DNA of 64,000 nt, taken from contig CAJQUW010001043.1 in the NCBI GenBank assembly GCA_907163375.1, forward strand, positions 1,534,501 to 1,598,500, in the 5' to 3' direction. Position numbers and translations under genes: made by a program. How positions within the stretch are numbered: position 1 is the first letter of the stretch; each line of letters opens with the position of its first letter. Below, piece by piece: positions 26,216-36,780 of the stretch. The notes beneath the pieces are model-generated. The model was not told where the DNA came from and made no database searches. It saw only the letters and a program-made list of their open reading frames with translations. This DNA comes from Prostheceraeus crozeri (taxonomy: Eukaryota > Platyhelminthes > Polycladida > Euryleptidae).

Positions 26216-26720
26216 TGAGACGAAGAAGAATGGTACCGTTGCTGGATAAAAAGAGAATTGTTGATGTCTATGAGAATTCCAAACTCTGACTATGTAGAGG
26301 TAGCTGCGGCGCTTAACATTCCGCGAGGGACAGTCTGGTTAATCATACGTCGCTATCTGGAAGATGGTGAGGTAATGGTACGGAAAAGAGGGGGTGGACG
26401 ACGACAGCTTGCAACTCAAGAGATGATTGATTGCCTTGTTGGAACTGTCGAACAACACCCTAATTACACGTTGCGACAAACGAAGAGCTTCGACTCCAAT
26501 TACCAGTCATCGTCTCAGTGAGTCCACAGTCCATCGCGTGCTAAGAGGTAGCCTCATCACAATGAAGAAGCTGGAGTCACCACCTGCAGATCGTAACAGA
26601 ATGTATGTCAAACTTGCTCGCCGAGCCCACGCGGAATGGCTCACACCAGCGGATCCTCACATTATCTACATTGATGAATCAGGTTTTAACTTATGGACGA
26701 GTCGAACCCGCCGATTTGGA
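26216..26720 (+). pseudogene. Tc1-like transposase, N-terminal half, frameshifted
   Basis: It reads MRRRRMVPLLDKKRIVDVYE, then a helix-turn-helix part (VAAALNIPRGTVWLIIRRY, RKRGGGRR). STVHRVLRGSLITMKKLE and YIDESGFNLWTSRTRRFGRG follow, the latter holding the first catalytic Asp of an IS630/Tc1-type nuclease. The frame changes near 26,285 and near 26,480. The gene then stops matching at about 26,720, where a Penelope 3' piece begins, so the other two catalytic residues are absent. Upstream sequence from about 25,935 may be the element's 5' flank. Confidence 0.65.
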
Positions 26721-27269
26721 AGAGGAGCTAAAATATCTAGAGAAGGTATTCAGGAAGAATGGTTATCCAAAAGGAAAACTACAACACCGTTTGAGAGGAA
26801 GAAGATCAAAGGATGAAGATGAGGATGAAAATCGGACCACAATGATAATTCCTTATGTTCCTGGCATCAGTGAGAACATCAACAAAGTGGCAAGAAAACT
26901 GGGATTGAAAGTGAGGTATCAGAGAGGAAGAAGCCTAGGATCAATACTGTCAAGACCAAAGTTGGAGGAATTTCCCGAATTGCATGCTTCAGGGGTAATT
27001 TACAAGCAAGAATTGTGCTGATTGCGATCGAGTCTACATCGGTGAAACAGGAAGAAAGGCGCTAACAAGGAAGAAGGAACACGAGAAAGACATGAAAGAT
27101 ATCAATGGTAGGTCAGCAATCGCAGAACATAGCCACGTAGCAAGGTCGACAGAGAAGAATTGGATGCGACGACGAATTAAAGAAAGTATTCACATCATGA
27201 AGAACAAGACTTTCAATAGAGATGATGGAGTGAAGATCGACCATGCATGGAGAGGCATTCTGCAGTGAT
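26713..27269 (+). pseudogene. Penelope-like element, 3' part (RT end and GIY-YIG nuclease)
   Basis: The frame to 27021 has LEEELKYLEKVFRKNGYPKG, then IIPYVPGISENINKVARKLG, the end of a Penelope-type reverse transcriptase and its connector. After one frame change near 27,005-27,015, CADCDRVYIGETGRKALTRK and KEHEKDMK form the start of the GIY-YIG endonuclease that marks this class. The stop is at about 27,269. It is a 5'-truncated copy, as most Penelope copies are. Confidence 0.75.
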
Positions 27270-27299
27270 ACGTTTATTGTTTTAGGTATGTGACCCGTA

Positions 27300-28582
27300 G
27301 ATATCTATAGTAATAGTAATAGTAATAAGCGTTTTATTGAAAACAAAATGCAACAGCCTCCAATGGAAATCGTGGAGGATTTTACAAGTCACAAATATAC
27401 AGTGTCAAAAAGTTACAAGGAATCGTTGTACAGTTTGCTACAGCAAAAAAAGAAACCATTTGCAGCTCGAGCTGTTTTAACAGAAGGCAAAAGTAAACGT
27501 CCACTCCTTACAGATACCTGTGGCAACAAATTGTATAAAAGGTGATTTGAGTCTGATAATATGTTCTTGAAAAGGCGCATAGCTAGAAGTCTGCGTCTTT
27601 CACACAAGTTTAACATATTACAATCGTTGCAATGTGAAATTTCGTAACCATGAATTATTCTGAAAGCTCTCTTACAAAATCGAAACAAGGACTTATCTAA
27701 ATATACACCAGGTCGAAAAAATACTTGAGAAGCATATTCAAAACATGGTCGAATGATAGCATTATAAATGTCGACGAGATCATTGTGAGACACAACTCCG
27801 TTCAACACTCTTAAAACATACAGACGTTTAGACAACTTCTTAATCAAATAGTCAAAGTGGTCAGACCAGCTTAACTTATTGTTGAAAATAAGACCAAGAA
27901 TCTTCAATTGATGGACGTTATCAAAACAAGGAACTGGGGGCAGGATGTGAGATACTGTGACAATGTTCAAAACTTTCGATTTATTGCAATTTACAATCAT
28001 CTTATTTTTTGTACACCAATTTCTAAAATGACAAACTTCATCATTTACAATTGATAAATCGCCAAAGTGACATTTCTGAACAGGTATAATTAAAGTTACA
28101 TCGTCAGCATACTTCACAACTTTGTTGGCTGGATGATACGCTTTGTAAGAAGACATGTATACAGAAAAAAGGTAAGGCCCCAAAATGGAGCCTTGTGGCA
28201 CTCCACTCGTCACACTTAAAAAAGAACTTCGGATGATGCCAAGCTTCACACATTGTTGTCTACCATGAAGGTAGTTCTCAATCTATTTACACAGATGATG
28301 ACAGTCAGCAGAGAAAAGATCATACAACGTTTTGATTAATAAAGAATGTGGAACAGATTCGAAAGCATGGCTTAGGTCGAAAGTGACAATACGAACGGCA
28401 TCAATTTCATCATGATCTAAAAGGTTAAATACAGTTTCTTGCAAATAAATCAAGGCACATGTTGTTGATGAATTTTTACGATATGCGAACTGACAAGAAT
28501 CGTACATAGATAAAATATGGTCGATGTATCTGTTCAGTACAATACGTTCAAAAACTTTACTAACAATTGGTAGAAGATCCAT
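27300..28582 (-). pseudogene. CR1-like LINE with reverse transcriptase
   Basis: The minus strand reads LPIVSKVFERIVLNRYIDHI, QFAYRKNSSTTCALIYLQ, VTFDLSHAFESVPHSLLIKT, SGVPQGSILGPYLFSVYMS and KYADDVTLIIPV. The C-terminal domain follows, ending RLLLPSVKTARAANGFFF. Motifs A, B and C are intact. One in-frame TAG near 28,280 interrupts the frame between motifs A and B. The 3' end carries an ATAGTA microsatellite (27,305-27,330). The 5' end stops at the right inverted repeat. Confidence 0.85.
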
Positions 28583-28583
28583 G

Positions 28584-28705
28584 GCTGTCTACTACCAGTG
28601 CAGTTGAACTTTGAACTGTGTTTGACTGATAATTACGTTTGTCCTTGCTTGTCAAATTGCTTGTCTCACTCTCTCTGTACTCGTGCCTGACGACGAGTGT
28701 TACAG
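28584..28705 (-). repeat. Inverted repeat, right copy
   Basis: Reverse-complement partner of 25815-25937. See that entry for the shared sequence. Confidence 0.7.
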
Positions 28706-28774
28706 ATAAGGATACGGCATAGTGAAGGAGAGAAAGAGAACCTTCGAAGTACTTATCTAAGATATAGGGGCATG

Positions 28775-29072
28775 TATATAAGAACGCATCAATCAAAATG
28801 CTAACGATGCCCAAGTTAAACATGGAAATAGTTTTTAAGGAACTAAATCACAGGAGACAGAAATTTTCAAATACTAGTAAAAGGGAAGCTCAGAAAGGTC
28901 ACGATCTGTTAACAACTAAGTTGGAAAAGAGAATGATGTTTGTCACACGTTTCACGTTAGAAGAATTGTGTCTAGTCTATGGGAGATGTTTTGCAAGTGA
29001 AAAACTAACAGAGGATAGGGAGGTTGTTATCTCTGCTGTTGAGGAAACGTGCGGAAAAGTGAGGCTTGAGTG
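28775..29072 (+). repeat. Dispersed coding-like repeat, copy 2
   Basis: Open frame of 91 codons (28798-29073). It includes KREAQKGHDLLTTKLEKR and REVVISAVEETCGKVRLE. The same sequence, no longer open, lies at 13743-13990. The family is unknown. The peptide vaguely recalls the AQ-x-GH-x-LL start of V-ATPase subunit D, but nothing after that fits. Confidence 0.45.
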
Positions 29073-31816
29073 ATGGTTTTTAAGGTGGTTGCAATATTAC
29101 AGTCTCAGTAGGTTTTAAGAAATATATTTACCAAAATATTTGAACTTGTTTTTATGTTGGTGGAGTAATGGCTTCTCTAAAGGATACTTCGTCGATATTT
29201 ATACATATTTTCAAGTGATGACTGCTGTGGGATTTCTACATATTACATTTAAGATAATTTTTAAATTCATTAATGGTTCATCCTTTACGTCAATTTTTAT
29301 TGTGATGGCGATATTCTATGAGACATTAAACAATAATGATAAAATACTGGCTATGCAGTCATTTTGTTGATAAAATGCTGTTTGGTACCTATCAACAGTA
29401 GTGCCGATATTATCCGACATTTCTAGATTGACTACATGTGACAATATAACTTAAAACAACTAAAGACTTTGACGAAGTTATATCTATTCTGTGAAACTAC
29501 ATCCCCCTATGCTATGGAATAACCAAATAGCCAATAACCTGTCAGATGGCGCGTGAAGAAGCTGACTGATTTGCACTGATCGGGGCAATATATTGTAGAA
29601 TTCGGCGACTTACTTCACACTTCGATATCTCTCACGATGAGGCAATCGGAAATGCTCTACCAAGCCTTTGTTTTACTTTTGCGAGTCAACTACTTGTTGG
29701 TACAATTTGCTGCACGTATGGATGAGTTCCTGAAATCCTACAGCTTCATTTTGGAAAAGTGGCTTAACTGTCGATATTACCGACTTTACCCCACCTGAAT
29801 GTCTTATAGAGCTTGAAATGCTATAATGAAGAATAAAGAAGACCGCAACGGTACCGGCAATACTTGCCGACAAGAAATAGTCTAATTGAATTAAGAATGA
29901 CAAATAAATGTTTGACAACATTTTACTCAATACTAAGTACACAGAATTAGATTCATCTGCGCGCGCTGCGAAGCAGATAAACAAAATATTTCATTCTGTG
30001 GCTGAATAACTTACTCTTGTGCAGTTTCGAGGCGAGGTGACACTATACATACACACGTCTTATGTTAAAATCTTATGCTGTGCTCAGCCTGAAAGGACCG
30101 GCTTACCGAAACATGAAAATCCGCAAATGTGCGCTTTCTTGCTGATTCGATGTGATCAAGAAGTGAAGCTGCTTACAAGAAATAGTAGAGCATTTTGCAA
30201 AATATTGGTACTTCATGAAAACTCAGATTATTCTTGCATTCATGAATTTCAAGTCCGTAGATACTCCTAATAGCGGTGCCTATTGATTCTGAATCAAGAT
30301 TTTTTAAATAACTCAATTACGTTTGAACTGTTGAGGACGGAAGACAATTGTTTTATAAAGGATGAGTATTATTTGGTGACGAGGGCGAGCAGTGCCCGTC
30401 CTATTTACAATACATCATTACGCTACTTCAAAGCATTGCTATCGGTACTTGAGACAGTGATAAAAATTCCTAACCCGTCCTCAACCGGTCAAGAAAAATT
30501 TTCGTTTTTTCCGTAAAACTGAAATTTTAGTCTGACGGTCTCATCAAAGGAGAGGTGGAAAACTGTTGGAGGATTTGGAGAGTTGTAGATGTCTATATTT
30601 ACTGAGTTCTTTTCCTGTTATGTGTTCGTTGATTCCACATGTACATTCAGTGGACGGTCGAATAGTAAATATATATCCCATGTAAATGTGTATTTGAACA
30701 ATTCAGGCACTTTATCTCGCAGATGATAATAAGGACTAATAGGTCCGGCAGCATGAATGAGTTTCTGCAGGGAACGAGACCGAAAATGAGACTTTTACGG
30801 AAGATACACACCCTCTGCCCTCTACGAATCCATGCGTCTGCCGAGTTTTAGCTAGTTCCTCTTCTTGTCAGACCGGATCAAGGAAAAACACATGTTAATT
30901 CAATGGGAGACAGATTAAAACTTTTGGTAAAAATGAAATTTCTATGCTTTCTTTTATCAACTGAAAAGTACTTAGTCTGGAGCCATAATTTTTGGCATGA
31001 TATGTCTTCAGATCATTTCCTATCAGTCAGTTGAAGTGTTGAATGGCCTTCGCGGTTATTGGAATGGCTAGAATGTAGCCAAACACTTAAAAGAAAGTGA
31101 ACATTCTGTTTTGACCAAAAAAATGTTTTCTGATAGTTCTAAAAAGAATTTGCACAACACGAGTCGCTGAACGAAGTAATTACGAGTCTGGTAGACTACG
31201 TAGTGCAAGGTTCGACGAAATGGTTGAAAAAGTGGTAGTCATTGTGGAATACGAGTACAAGAAGGTTGTAGTTCACTCGGCCAGTAGCAGTATCAGTCTC
31301 TGGCACCGCTCAATCATCCGTGTGCAGGACTCACATGCAAGCAAGACTGGGGCCTATCGCAGTCGACAGACAAGTCGTCTCACAGAGCGGCATCTTGTGA
31401 CTAGCATTAGACATTGCAAAATATGCAGACATAGCACAGAATTGCAAAACATTGGTGAATTGATGGTGTCTCAATTCATCGAACAATGGAAGTACTCGAA
31501 AAAGTTGATCAACTGTTTGTTGATCGAATTCCTATCGGTATTCAGTCAGCGAAGTTTGATGACTGTTGGCGTGTTCAAAAACGTTAGAGAAATCACTATA
31601 GAGGTTGACTTACCAAGAATTTAATGACTTGTCATTGAAGTAGAGTCGCCATTGAAGGAAGAAATCAAAGGCATTTGACGAAGCGTCAGCGAAGGTACAT
31701 GCCATTCCCTCCTTCCAAGCATCCCGAAAAGATGCGGAAAATTGTAGCGATGAATGGAGATAGGTAGAATTTATCGTGATAACTAGCGTTCTATTCATTT
31801 TTTTCTTTGACTTATC
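29073..31816. other. No gene recognised
   Basis: The minus-strand frame at 29673-29984 has one hydrophobic helix but no family motif. The plus-strand frame at 31220-31624 has a KTGAYRSRQTSRLTERH stretch that recalls the linker of Tc1 transposases, too weak to call. Nothing else stands out. Confidence 0.4.
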
Positions 31817-32985
31817 AAGCCTTGGGTCCAAACTTGGGCTTAAGAATAAATCTTGAGGTACCCCCAAGATTGGAACCAAGAGTGGCTATTTCTCTATTGA
31901 AGTGGAACAACAATTTCCAGAACATGTTTGGAATTTTGATTGAGATTCAAAATTGCATGAAGATATTTTGAATCATGCCATATTGTACATATTGCTATCC
32001 AATTAATATGTATCTAATGTTCATATTGATTACTATTTATTGCATGAATTTCTTATTGCGGAATTGAGGCCATATTAATATTCAGCTAAAAGTTTTAATT
32101 ATCGGCATAGGTTATCTCTGGGCCTAATATTATCAACCCTGCTTACGTCTACAGCCTAATAATTTCCTAATTAGAACAAAATGCATGACTAAGCTACATT
32201 CTTTACAACATGTCTGATCGAGAAACGAAACACACATAACATAGGCCTCGCATAAGATGAAAATAGCACAAATGTAGATATAACGATATTTTCACTAATC
32301 GTAAGAAGCAATGATCAAAGAATGTCACTGCATTAAATGATGCCGATCTCTTTCTATTTCTAATACATGTAGCCTAATAGTAGAATAAACAATATAGGCC
32401 GAAGTTTTTAACTTTCAAGGCAAGAGGCTATATGAAGCAAGTTATCTACGAATTGTTGTAGGCTACCAATGTAACAGATAAGCGTTATACAGGTATTGGT
32501 TTAATGCATTGCATTTTTTCATATATTATTTGTTTTGTTTCACGCAAAATGATATATACAAAATTCTGTCTGACACAGTATGCATTACATCTTGCTAAAT
32601 GGATTAAATTCACAAGGAAGCCATAAGTAATCAAAGCATAGTTTAAAAGCTAATTAAGCAAGCTATCAGATAGACATTTGCGGTAGGTCTACATCAAAGT
32701 TGATGATTACACAGTTTTATCATAGAAAGACCAATCGTGTGGTTGAAGTAGGTTAAATATTTTCATGTACATACATGTAAGCTTACATGCAGATAACTTG
32801 CTATGACATGATGTGGTCATATACTAGAATAGAATTTTTCCAAGAAAACCGCAAATAATCAATCATGGTCAATTCTTTACTCTTGAGTTCTCACTCTTGG
32901 GTCCGCACCCCAAGATTCTTGGGTACCCCCAAGACTACCCAAAACCCAAGAGTGAACCCAAGACCCAACCTTGATATGCGTAGTA
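31817..32985. repeat. Element bounded by CTTGGG-rich inverted ends
   Basis: The left edge (31817-31885) and right edge (32880-32985) are imperfect inverted copies. Both are built from repeated CTTGGG/CCCAAG hexamers and a GGTACCCCCAAGA block. A related piece lies at 12365-12410. The interior is AT-rich and non-coding. This is probably a non-autonomous transposon. The Polinton lies just to its right. Confidence 0.45.
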
Positions 32986-33027
32986 CTTTAGCCACGTTCA
33001 CACTTTCAACAGAGGCTGGAGGAAATT

Positions 33028-33033
33028 GAAATA
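33028..33033. repeat. Polinton target-site duplication, left
   Basis: GAAATA, identical to the six bases right after the element at 56046-56051. Confidence 0.9.
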
Positions 33034-34125
33034 AGTAGTAAGTAAAACTCCACTTCTGGATAGCGCAAGATGGCCGCCGTCGCTGACGTCCCCCCCCTGG
33101 ACCGGCAGAGTGTCGTGGTCGGCCGCCGTGGTGTTTTGGTTCTGACGTCCCCCCCTCTGGAACGGCAGAGTGTCGTGGTCGGCCGCCGTGGTGTTTTGGT
33201 TCTGACGTCCCCCCACCCTCTGGAACGTCAGAGTGTCGTGGTGTGCCGGCCACGTGCGTCCGTCAGGTTCGCTGACGTCGTCGTCCTCCCCCCTCTGGCC
33301 GACCGTCGTATAGCACGCGGTGATGTGGTGTCTAGGTTGGCGTGGTGTGCCGGACAGGCTGGCGTGGTGTGCCGGCCAGGTTGGGAGGGTGGACTGTCGA
33401 AGCTCACCTGAAAAATCTTAAGTGTCAGAGTGGCTTTGTATGGGTAAAATTTTGAAAATTTTCCAAAGTGTGGAATTTCGACCTGGGACCGTCACCAAAA
33501 CATTTTTCATCAAATTTCACTGACCCCCCCCCAACAGCAATCTTCTAACTTTGGTTCTAGTGAACGGATTTTGTTCGTTCGGGTTGCATTCGAAAGAGGA
33601 TGAAAAACTGCTCGACAACATTTTTTGTTGCGAGTCAATCGGACCAGCCGTTCAAAAGTTAGAGCGGTTACAAGATTTTAGGTCGGAGCTCGCTCACCTG
33701 AAAAAATCCTAAGTGTCAGAGTGGCTTTGTATGGGTAAAATTTTGAAAATTTTCCAAAGTGTGGAATTTCGACCTGGGACCGTCACCAAAACATTTTTCA
33801 TCAAATTTCACTGACCCCCCCCCCCAACAGCAATCTTCTAACTTTGGTTCTAGTGAACGGATTTTGTTCGTTCGGGTTGCATTCGAAAGAGGATGAAAAA
33901 CTGCTCGACAACATTTTTTGTTGCGAGTCAATCGGACCAGCCGTTCAAAAGTTAGAGCGGTTACAAGATTTTAGGTCGGAGCTCGCTCACCTGAAAAAAT
34001 CCTAAGTGTCAGAGTGGCTTTGTATGGGTAAAATTTTGAAAATTTTCCAAAGTGTGGAATTTCGACCTGGGACCGTCACCAAAACATTTTTCATCAAATT
34101 CCTCTGAACGAGGGGGGAGGGGGGG
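33034..34125 (+). repeat. Left terminal inverted repeat
   Basis: The outer part (33034-33400) is GC-rich, with three copies of a roughly 60-bp unit containing CAGAGTGTCGTGGTCGGCCG and poly-C runs. The inner part is a roughly 290-bp unit starting CTCACCTGAAAAA, which occurs two and a half times (from about 33402, 33692 and 33985). The right end has fewer copies of both units, so the two ends differ in length although their sequence is nearly the same. Short frames here are chance frames on low-complexity sequence. Confidence 0.85.
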
Positions 34126-34250
34126 TCCGTGAAATTTGGTGAAAAATGTTTTGGTAAAGGTCCCAGGTCGAAATTCGGAAGTTTTAAATTTTTCAAAATT
34201 TTCATAACACTGGAGCTCTCACACTTAGGAATGTTTTCACTTGTGGCATG
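34126..34250. repeat. Diverged inverted copy of the 290-bp unit
   Basis: AAATGTTTTGGTAAAGGTCC and CAGGTCGAAATTCGGAAG are the complement of the adjacent TIR unit, diverged. Together with 33985-34125 it can fold into a long hairpin just inside the left end. Confidence 0.6.
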
Positions 34251-34411
34251 TTACATGGACATGTGCTGACGGACCAACTTCCCGTGGTCATATCAGAATG
34301 GTTCAGGTGTCATATGATAGAGAATGATGAGACGAATCGTTTGCATCAAACCGCATGTCGCTACGATGAATACTTTCGGAGATAGAGCCATTTTAAGTTT
34401 TCTTCCGAGCA

Positions 34412-34419
34412 TATATAAA
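34412..34419 (+). promoter_or_regulatory. TATA box of the left-end coiled-coil gene
   Basis: TATATAAA in the context GAGCATATATAAACC. A start of transcription about 30 bp downstream would fall near 34,445. That is just upstream of a donor-like GTAAGC (34461) whose acceptor TTACAG ends at 35023, so a 5'-leader intron is likely. Confidence 0.6.
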
Positions 34420-35040
34420 CCCCCGACAACGTAAGTCTGATCACTTCATCGAAAGACGAGGTAAGCGACGGTCGTCGCTCTGAGCTCCCGATATCGGGTG
34501 TTTCAAAGGACTCTATCTTTTGAAGTAGGCAAGCTATCTTCTTACTTCAAAGTTTGTATGATAGAGTTTGATAGTGTCTTTACTACTGATAAAATTTTTT
34601 AAAAGTAGTATGAGTAGTAAAAGGCGGAATTTTTTAAAAATTCTTAATTTTCAGTTTTTTCAAAGTTTTAACATATAGACTAAGGTTTTCAAGTATCCTG
34701 AGTTCAAATCTGCTATCAGATTTGAAATTTAACTAAGTCTAAGGCAGCTTTGAGGGGTTAGATCCCAGCTACTGATCACTACCTTTGACTCGGCGTTCCT
34801 GTTACCACTTCGGGGCAGTGACAATGATGTCTTCAGCTGTAAAGAGCGGGTATCGGGGAAGATCTCTCACTTCCCTAGTGATCAGTACAAGGCCTTCGGG
34901 CTGTCGACGGGATCGAGTGCCACTCACTACACTCAAATCTATCATTCCTGACTAAGTGTAATACTTTAGGAATATGACTGTACTACATGATTCCAAACTT
35001 ATACAAATTTCATTATCTTACAGTTAACAATAAATCAAGC

Positions 35041-36207
35041 ATGGCAAACGATAAGAATCGTAAACATCACATCAAAATGTGCTCATGTGGGCGAGTTAAT
35101 CGCAGTGCGGACGCCAAGGCGCATGTGAAGAAGGCGGGCACCGGCCACATGATTATCTTGAATAGGGTTGCGTGTGTGAAGTGCAGAGTGCTGAAGGGTG
35201 ATGAGGATGAGGCGCGTTTCTACAGAGTGCATGCTGACAGTAGTGGTGGTTTAGTGAGTGACTTGAGATTTGCGCAGTTGATTGTGGAAGAGAGGGAGCG
35301 AATGTTGGCGATCGAGCGAGAGGGTAAGGTTGAGAATGTTGTTGAGAATGATGAGTTGGCGAGAGCGGTTGCGTCGTTGGAGGCTGAGATTGGGCGAAAG
35401 AGAGTGCTTGAGAGTGATGATGAGGATGATGTGGATTTAGATAGGGAGCGTGTGAGGAAGCGTGTGAGGAAGTTGAGCTCTTCGTCGTCGGAGGTGTCAA
35501 ACATTGTCATCACCGACCCCCCGAAGAGCTCATCTTCCCCAAAAGTGAAGAGTTGTGGGATTCGTGTGCAGTCGGCGAGGTGGTTGAAGGATGAAGAGAA
35601 GAGGCATGTTTCGCAGCAGATGGCGCATGATTTGTTGGTTAATAAGTATGAGAGTTTGAAGAAAGTGAAGGATGAAGTTGTGAAGGAGTTGGATGAGTTG
35701 AAAAAGAAGGAACTGAAGTCGAAGGAGGTAGCGGATGAAAATATTAGAATGAGGCGTAGTGTGACTGATTTGAAGAATAAGACGCGAGAGTTGGAAGAGA
35801 AGAATGATGAGTGTGAGAAGAGGGCGAGTGCTGCGGAGAGAAGAATGAGAGATGCAGAAGCGAAGTTTGAGGAGATGATGAAGGAGATGAGTGTGTTGAG
35901 AGCGAGGAATGTTGAGTTGGAGAGGACTGTGGCTCGGCGGGGTGATGAGAGGCAGGCGTATGAGAAGTTGGAGCGCATGAGGGATGAGTGGGAACGTGTG
36001 AATGAGGATCGTTTGTTTGAGTTTCACATCCCTATTCGGGATAATCATTTGGCCGGCGAAGTACTCGTCAATCAAAATCTGGACGAGTCCATCTTATGCT
36101 ATAACGGCCATCCAACGAAAAAATGCCTACACGCCAGCCTACGAATGCGCGGTCACTTGCACAAATTTTCTATTCGGAAGCGCGCGAGACTGCCAAAGGA
36201 TGGCTAA
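35041..36207 (+). CDS. Coiled-coil protein with N-terminal Cys/His motif (Polinton accessory)
   Basis: I do not recognise the family. I start it at the Met of MANDKNRKHH (35041), right after the acceptor at 35023. The frame stays open upstream to 34987. Residues about 14-52 hold MCSCGRVN, AHVKKAGTGH and CVKCRVL, a likely zinc-binding cluster. An acidic/basic stretch (SDDEDDVDLDRERVRKRVRK) comes next and could hold a nuclear signal. From about residue 190 to 350 it is a long heptad-rich coiled coil (KDEVVKELDELKKKELKSKE and so on). Codon choice is GAG/GTG/TTG-rich, unlike the A/T-ending codons of the other genes in the element. A histone-type 3' stem-loop lies downstream (36325). Confidence 0.6.
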   Translation: MANDKNRKHHIKMCSCGRVNRSADAKAHVKKAGTGHMIILNRVACVKCRVLKGDEDEARFYRVHADSSGGLVSDLRFAQLIVEERERMLAIEREGKVENVVENDELARAVASLEAEIGRKRVLESDDEDDVDLDRERVRKRVRKLSSSSSEVSNIVITDPPKSSSSPKVKSCGIRVQSARWLKDEEKRHVSQQMAHDLLVNKYESLKKVKDEVVKELDELKKKELKSKEVADENIRMRRSVTDLKNKTRELEEKNDECEKRASAAERRMRDAEAKFEEMMKEMSVLRARNVELERTVARRGDERQAYEKLERMRDEWERVNEDRLFEFHIPIRDNHLAGEVLVNQNLDESILCYNGHPTKKCLHASLRMRGHLHKFSIRKRARLPKDG

Positions 36208-36305
36208 CTTGGTAAGTGAAAAAGTAAATAAGATAGTATATCCTATTCTAATACATATCATTTTCATTGCAGATCTTTGCCCGCCTTCACCACCCCATCA
36301 ATTCA

Positions 36306-36450
36306 CTCCCGAGAACGAACCGTCGGCTCTCTTAAGGGCCACCTAGGGGCAAGACATGATAGAACCTCCACGCGGTTTGCCCTGGACAGTCTTCGGACTG
36401 GCGAATACTATCATTAAGTTGAATCTGCTATCAGTCAACTTGAACGTTGC
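36306..36450 (+). repeat. Three-copy structured intergenic repeat, copy 1
   Basis: About 145 bp also present at 36781-36922 and 37306-37450. After the histone-type stem-loop come an outer stem ATGATAG (36356-36362) / CTATCAT (36408-36414) that encloses AACC/GGTT and the hairpin CAGTC-TTCG-GACTG (36387-36400). A separate 7-bp hairpin AAGTTGA (36416-36422) / TCAACTT (36435-36441) comes next. Confidence 0.75.
36325..36343 (+). terminator. Histone-mRNA-type 3' stem-loop, copy 1
   Basis: GGCTCT-CTTA-AGGGCC-ACC: a 6-bp stem with one G-U pair, a four-base loop, then ACC. Animal replication-dependent histone mRNAs have GGYYCU, four-base loop, RGRRCC and ACCC at this place. A CAAGACATGA sequence 9 bp further on sits where histone genes have their purine-rich downstream element. 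It follows the coiled-coil gene. Confidence 0.65.
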
Positions 36451-36465
36451 GTCGCATTAGAGGGG

Positions 36466-36473
36466 TATATAAA
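36466..36473 (+). promoter_or_regulatory. TATA box of the 88-aa gene
   Basis: TATATAAA in GGGGTATATAAACC, 32 bp upstream of the ATG at 36505. A start about 30 bp downstream leaves an extremely short leader. Confidence 0.7.
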
Positions 36474-36504
36474 CCACTGCCTCTCATTTCATTTCATTTC
36501 AATC

Positions 36505-36771
36505 ATGCAGACGCCGAACAGTCAAGTCAGCTCTCCTCGCGGACCGCAGTTCAGGCCGCGAAATTTATTTGAGGAGTTTGTCAGGCTAGAGGAGCAAGAC
36601 AGAGTTTTTAATAATCTTGCTCGAATTGGCAATCCGATGACAGCAACTGCTGTCAATCCAACGGAATGGCGATACATTCCACTTTTTAGTCACGTGCCAA
36701 TTAGCGTGGAAGTCGACAGTGCTACCAAAGAGAGAGTCAAAGACTCTCTCAGCAGAATTGGTAGGGTGTAA
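36505..36771 (+). CDS. Small left-end protein, 88 aa, unknown
   Basis: I do not recognise it. It begins MQTPNSQVSSPRGP, then LFEEFVRLEEQDRVFNNLAR, probably a helix, and ends VKDSLSRIGRV. There is no signal peptide or membrane segment. It is supported as a gene by its context: a TATA box 32 bp before the ATG and a histone-type stem-loop 29 bp after the stop, the same arrangement as its downstream neighbour. Confidence 0.7.
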   Translation: MQTPNSQVSSPRGPQFRPRNLFEEFVRLEEQDRVFNNLARIGNPMTATAVNPTEWRYIPLFSHVPISVEVDSATKERVKDSLSRIGRV

Positions 36772-36780
36772 GATGACGTT

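Noticed and set aside
28798-29073. V-ATPase subunit D pseudogene
   Set aside because: Only the AQ-x-GH-x-LL stretch is similar; everything after it fails to match.
29673-29984. Host membrane-protein exon on the minus strand
   Set aside because: One hydrophobic helix, but no splice-supported neighbours and no family motif.
31220-31624. Tc1 transposase fragment
   Set aside because: A short SRQTSRLTERH-like stretch is suggestive, but no catalytic motif or inverted ends are visible.
32891-33411. Open frames on both strands in the GC-rich terminal repeat
   Set aside because: They follow the 60-bp tandem unit and poly-C runs and have no protein features.
35153-36075. Long minus-strand open frames (up to 252 codons) opposite the coiled-coil gene
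   Set aside because: They are low-complexity Ser/Leu/His-rich shadows caused by the GAG/GTG-rich codons of the plus-strand gene.
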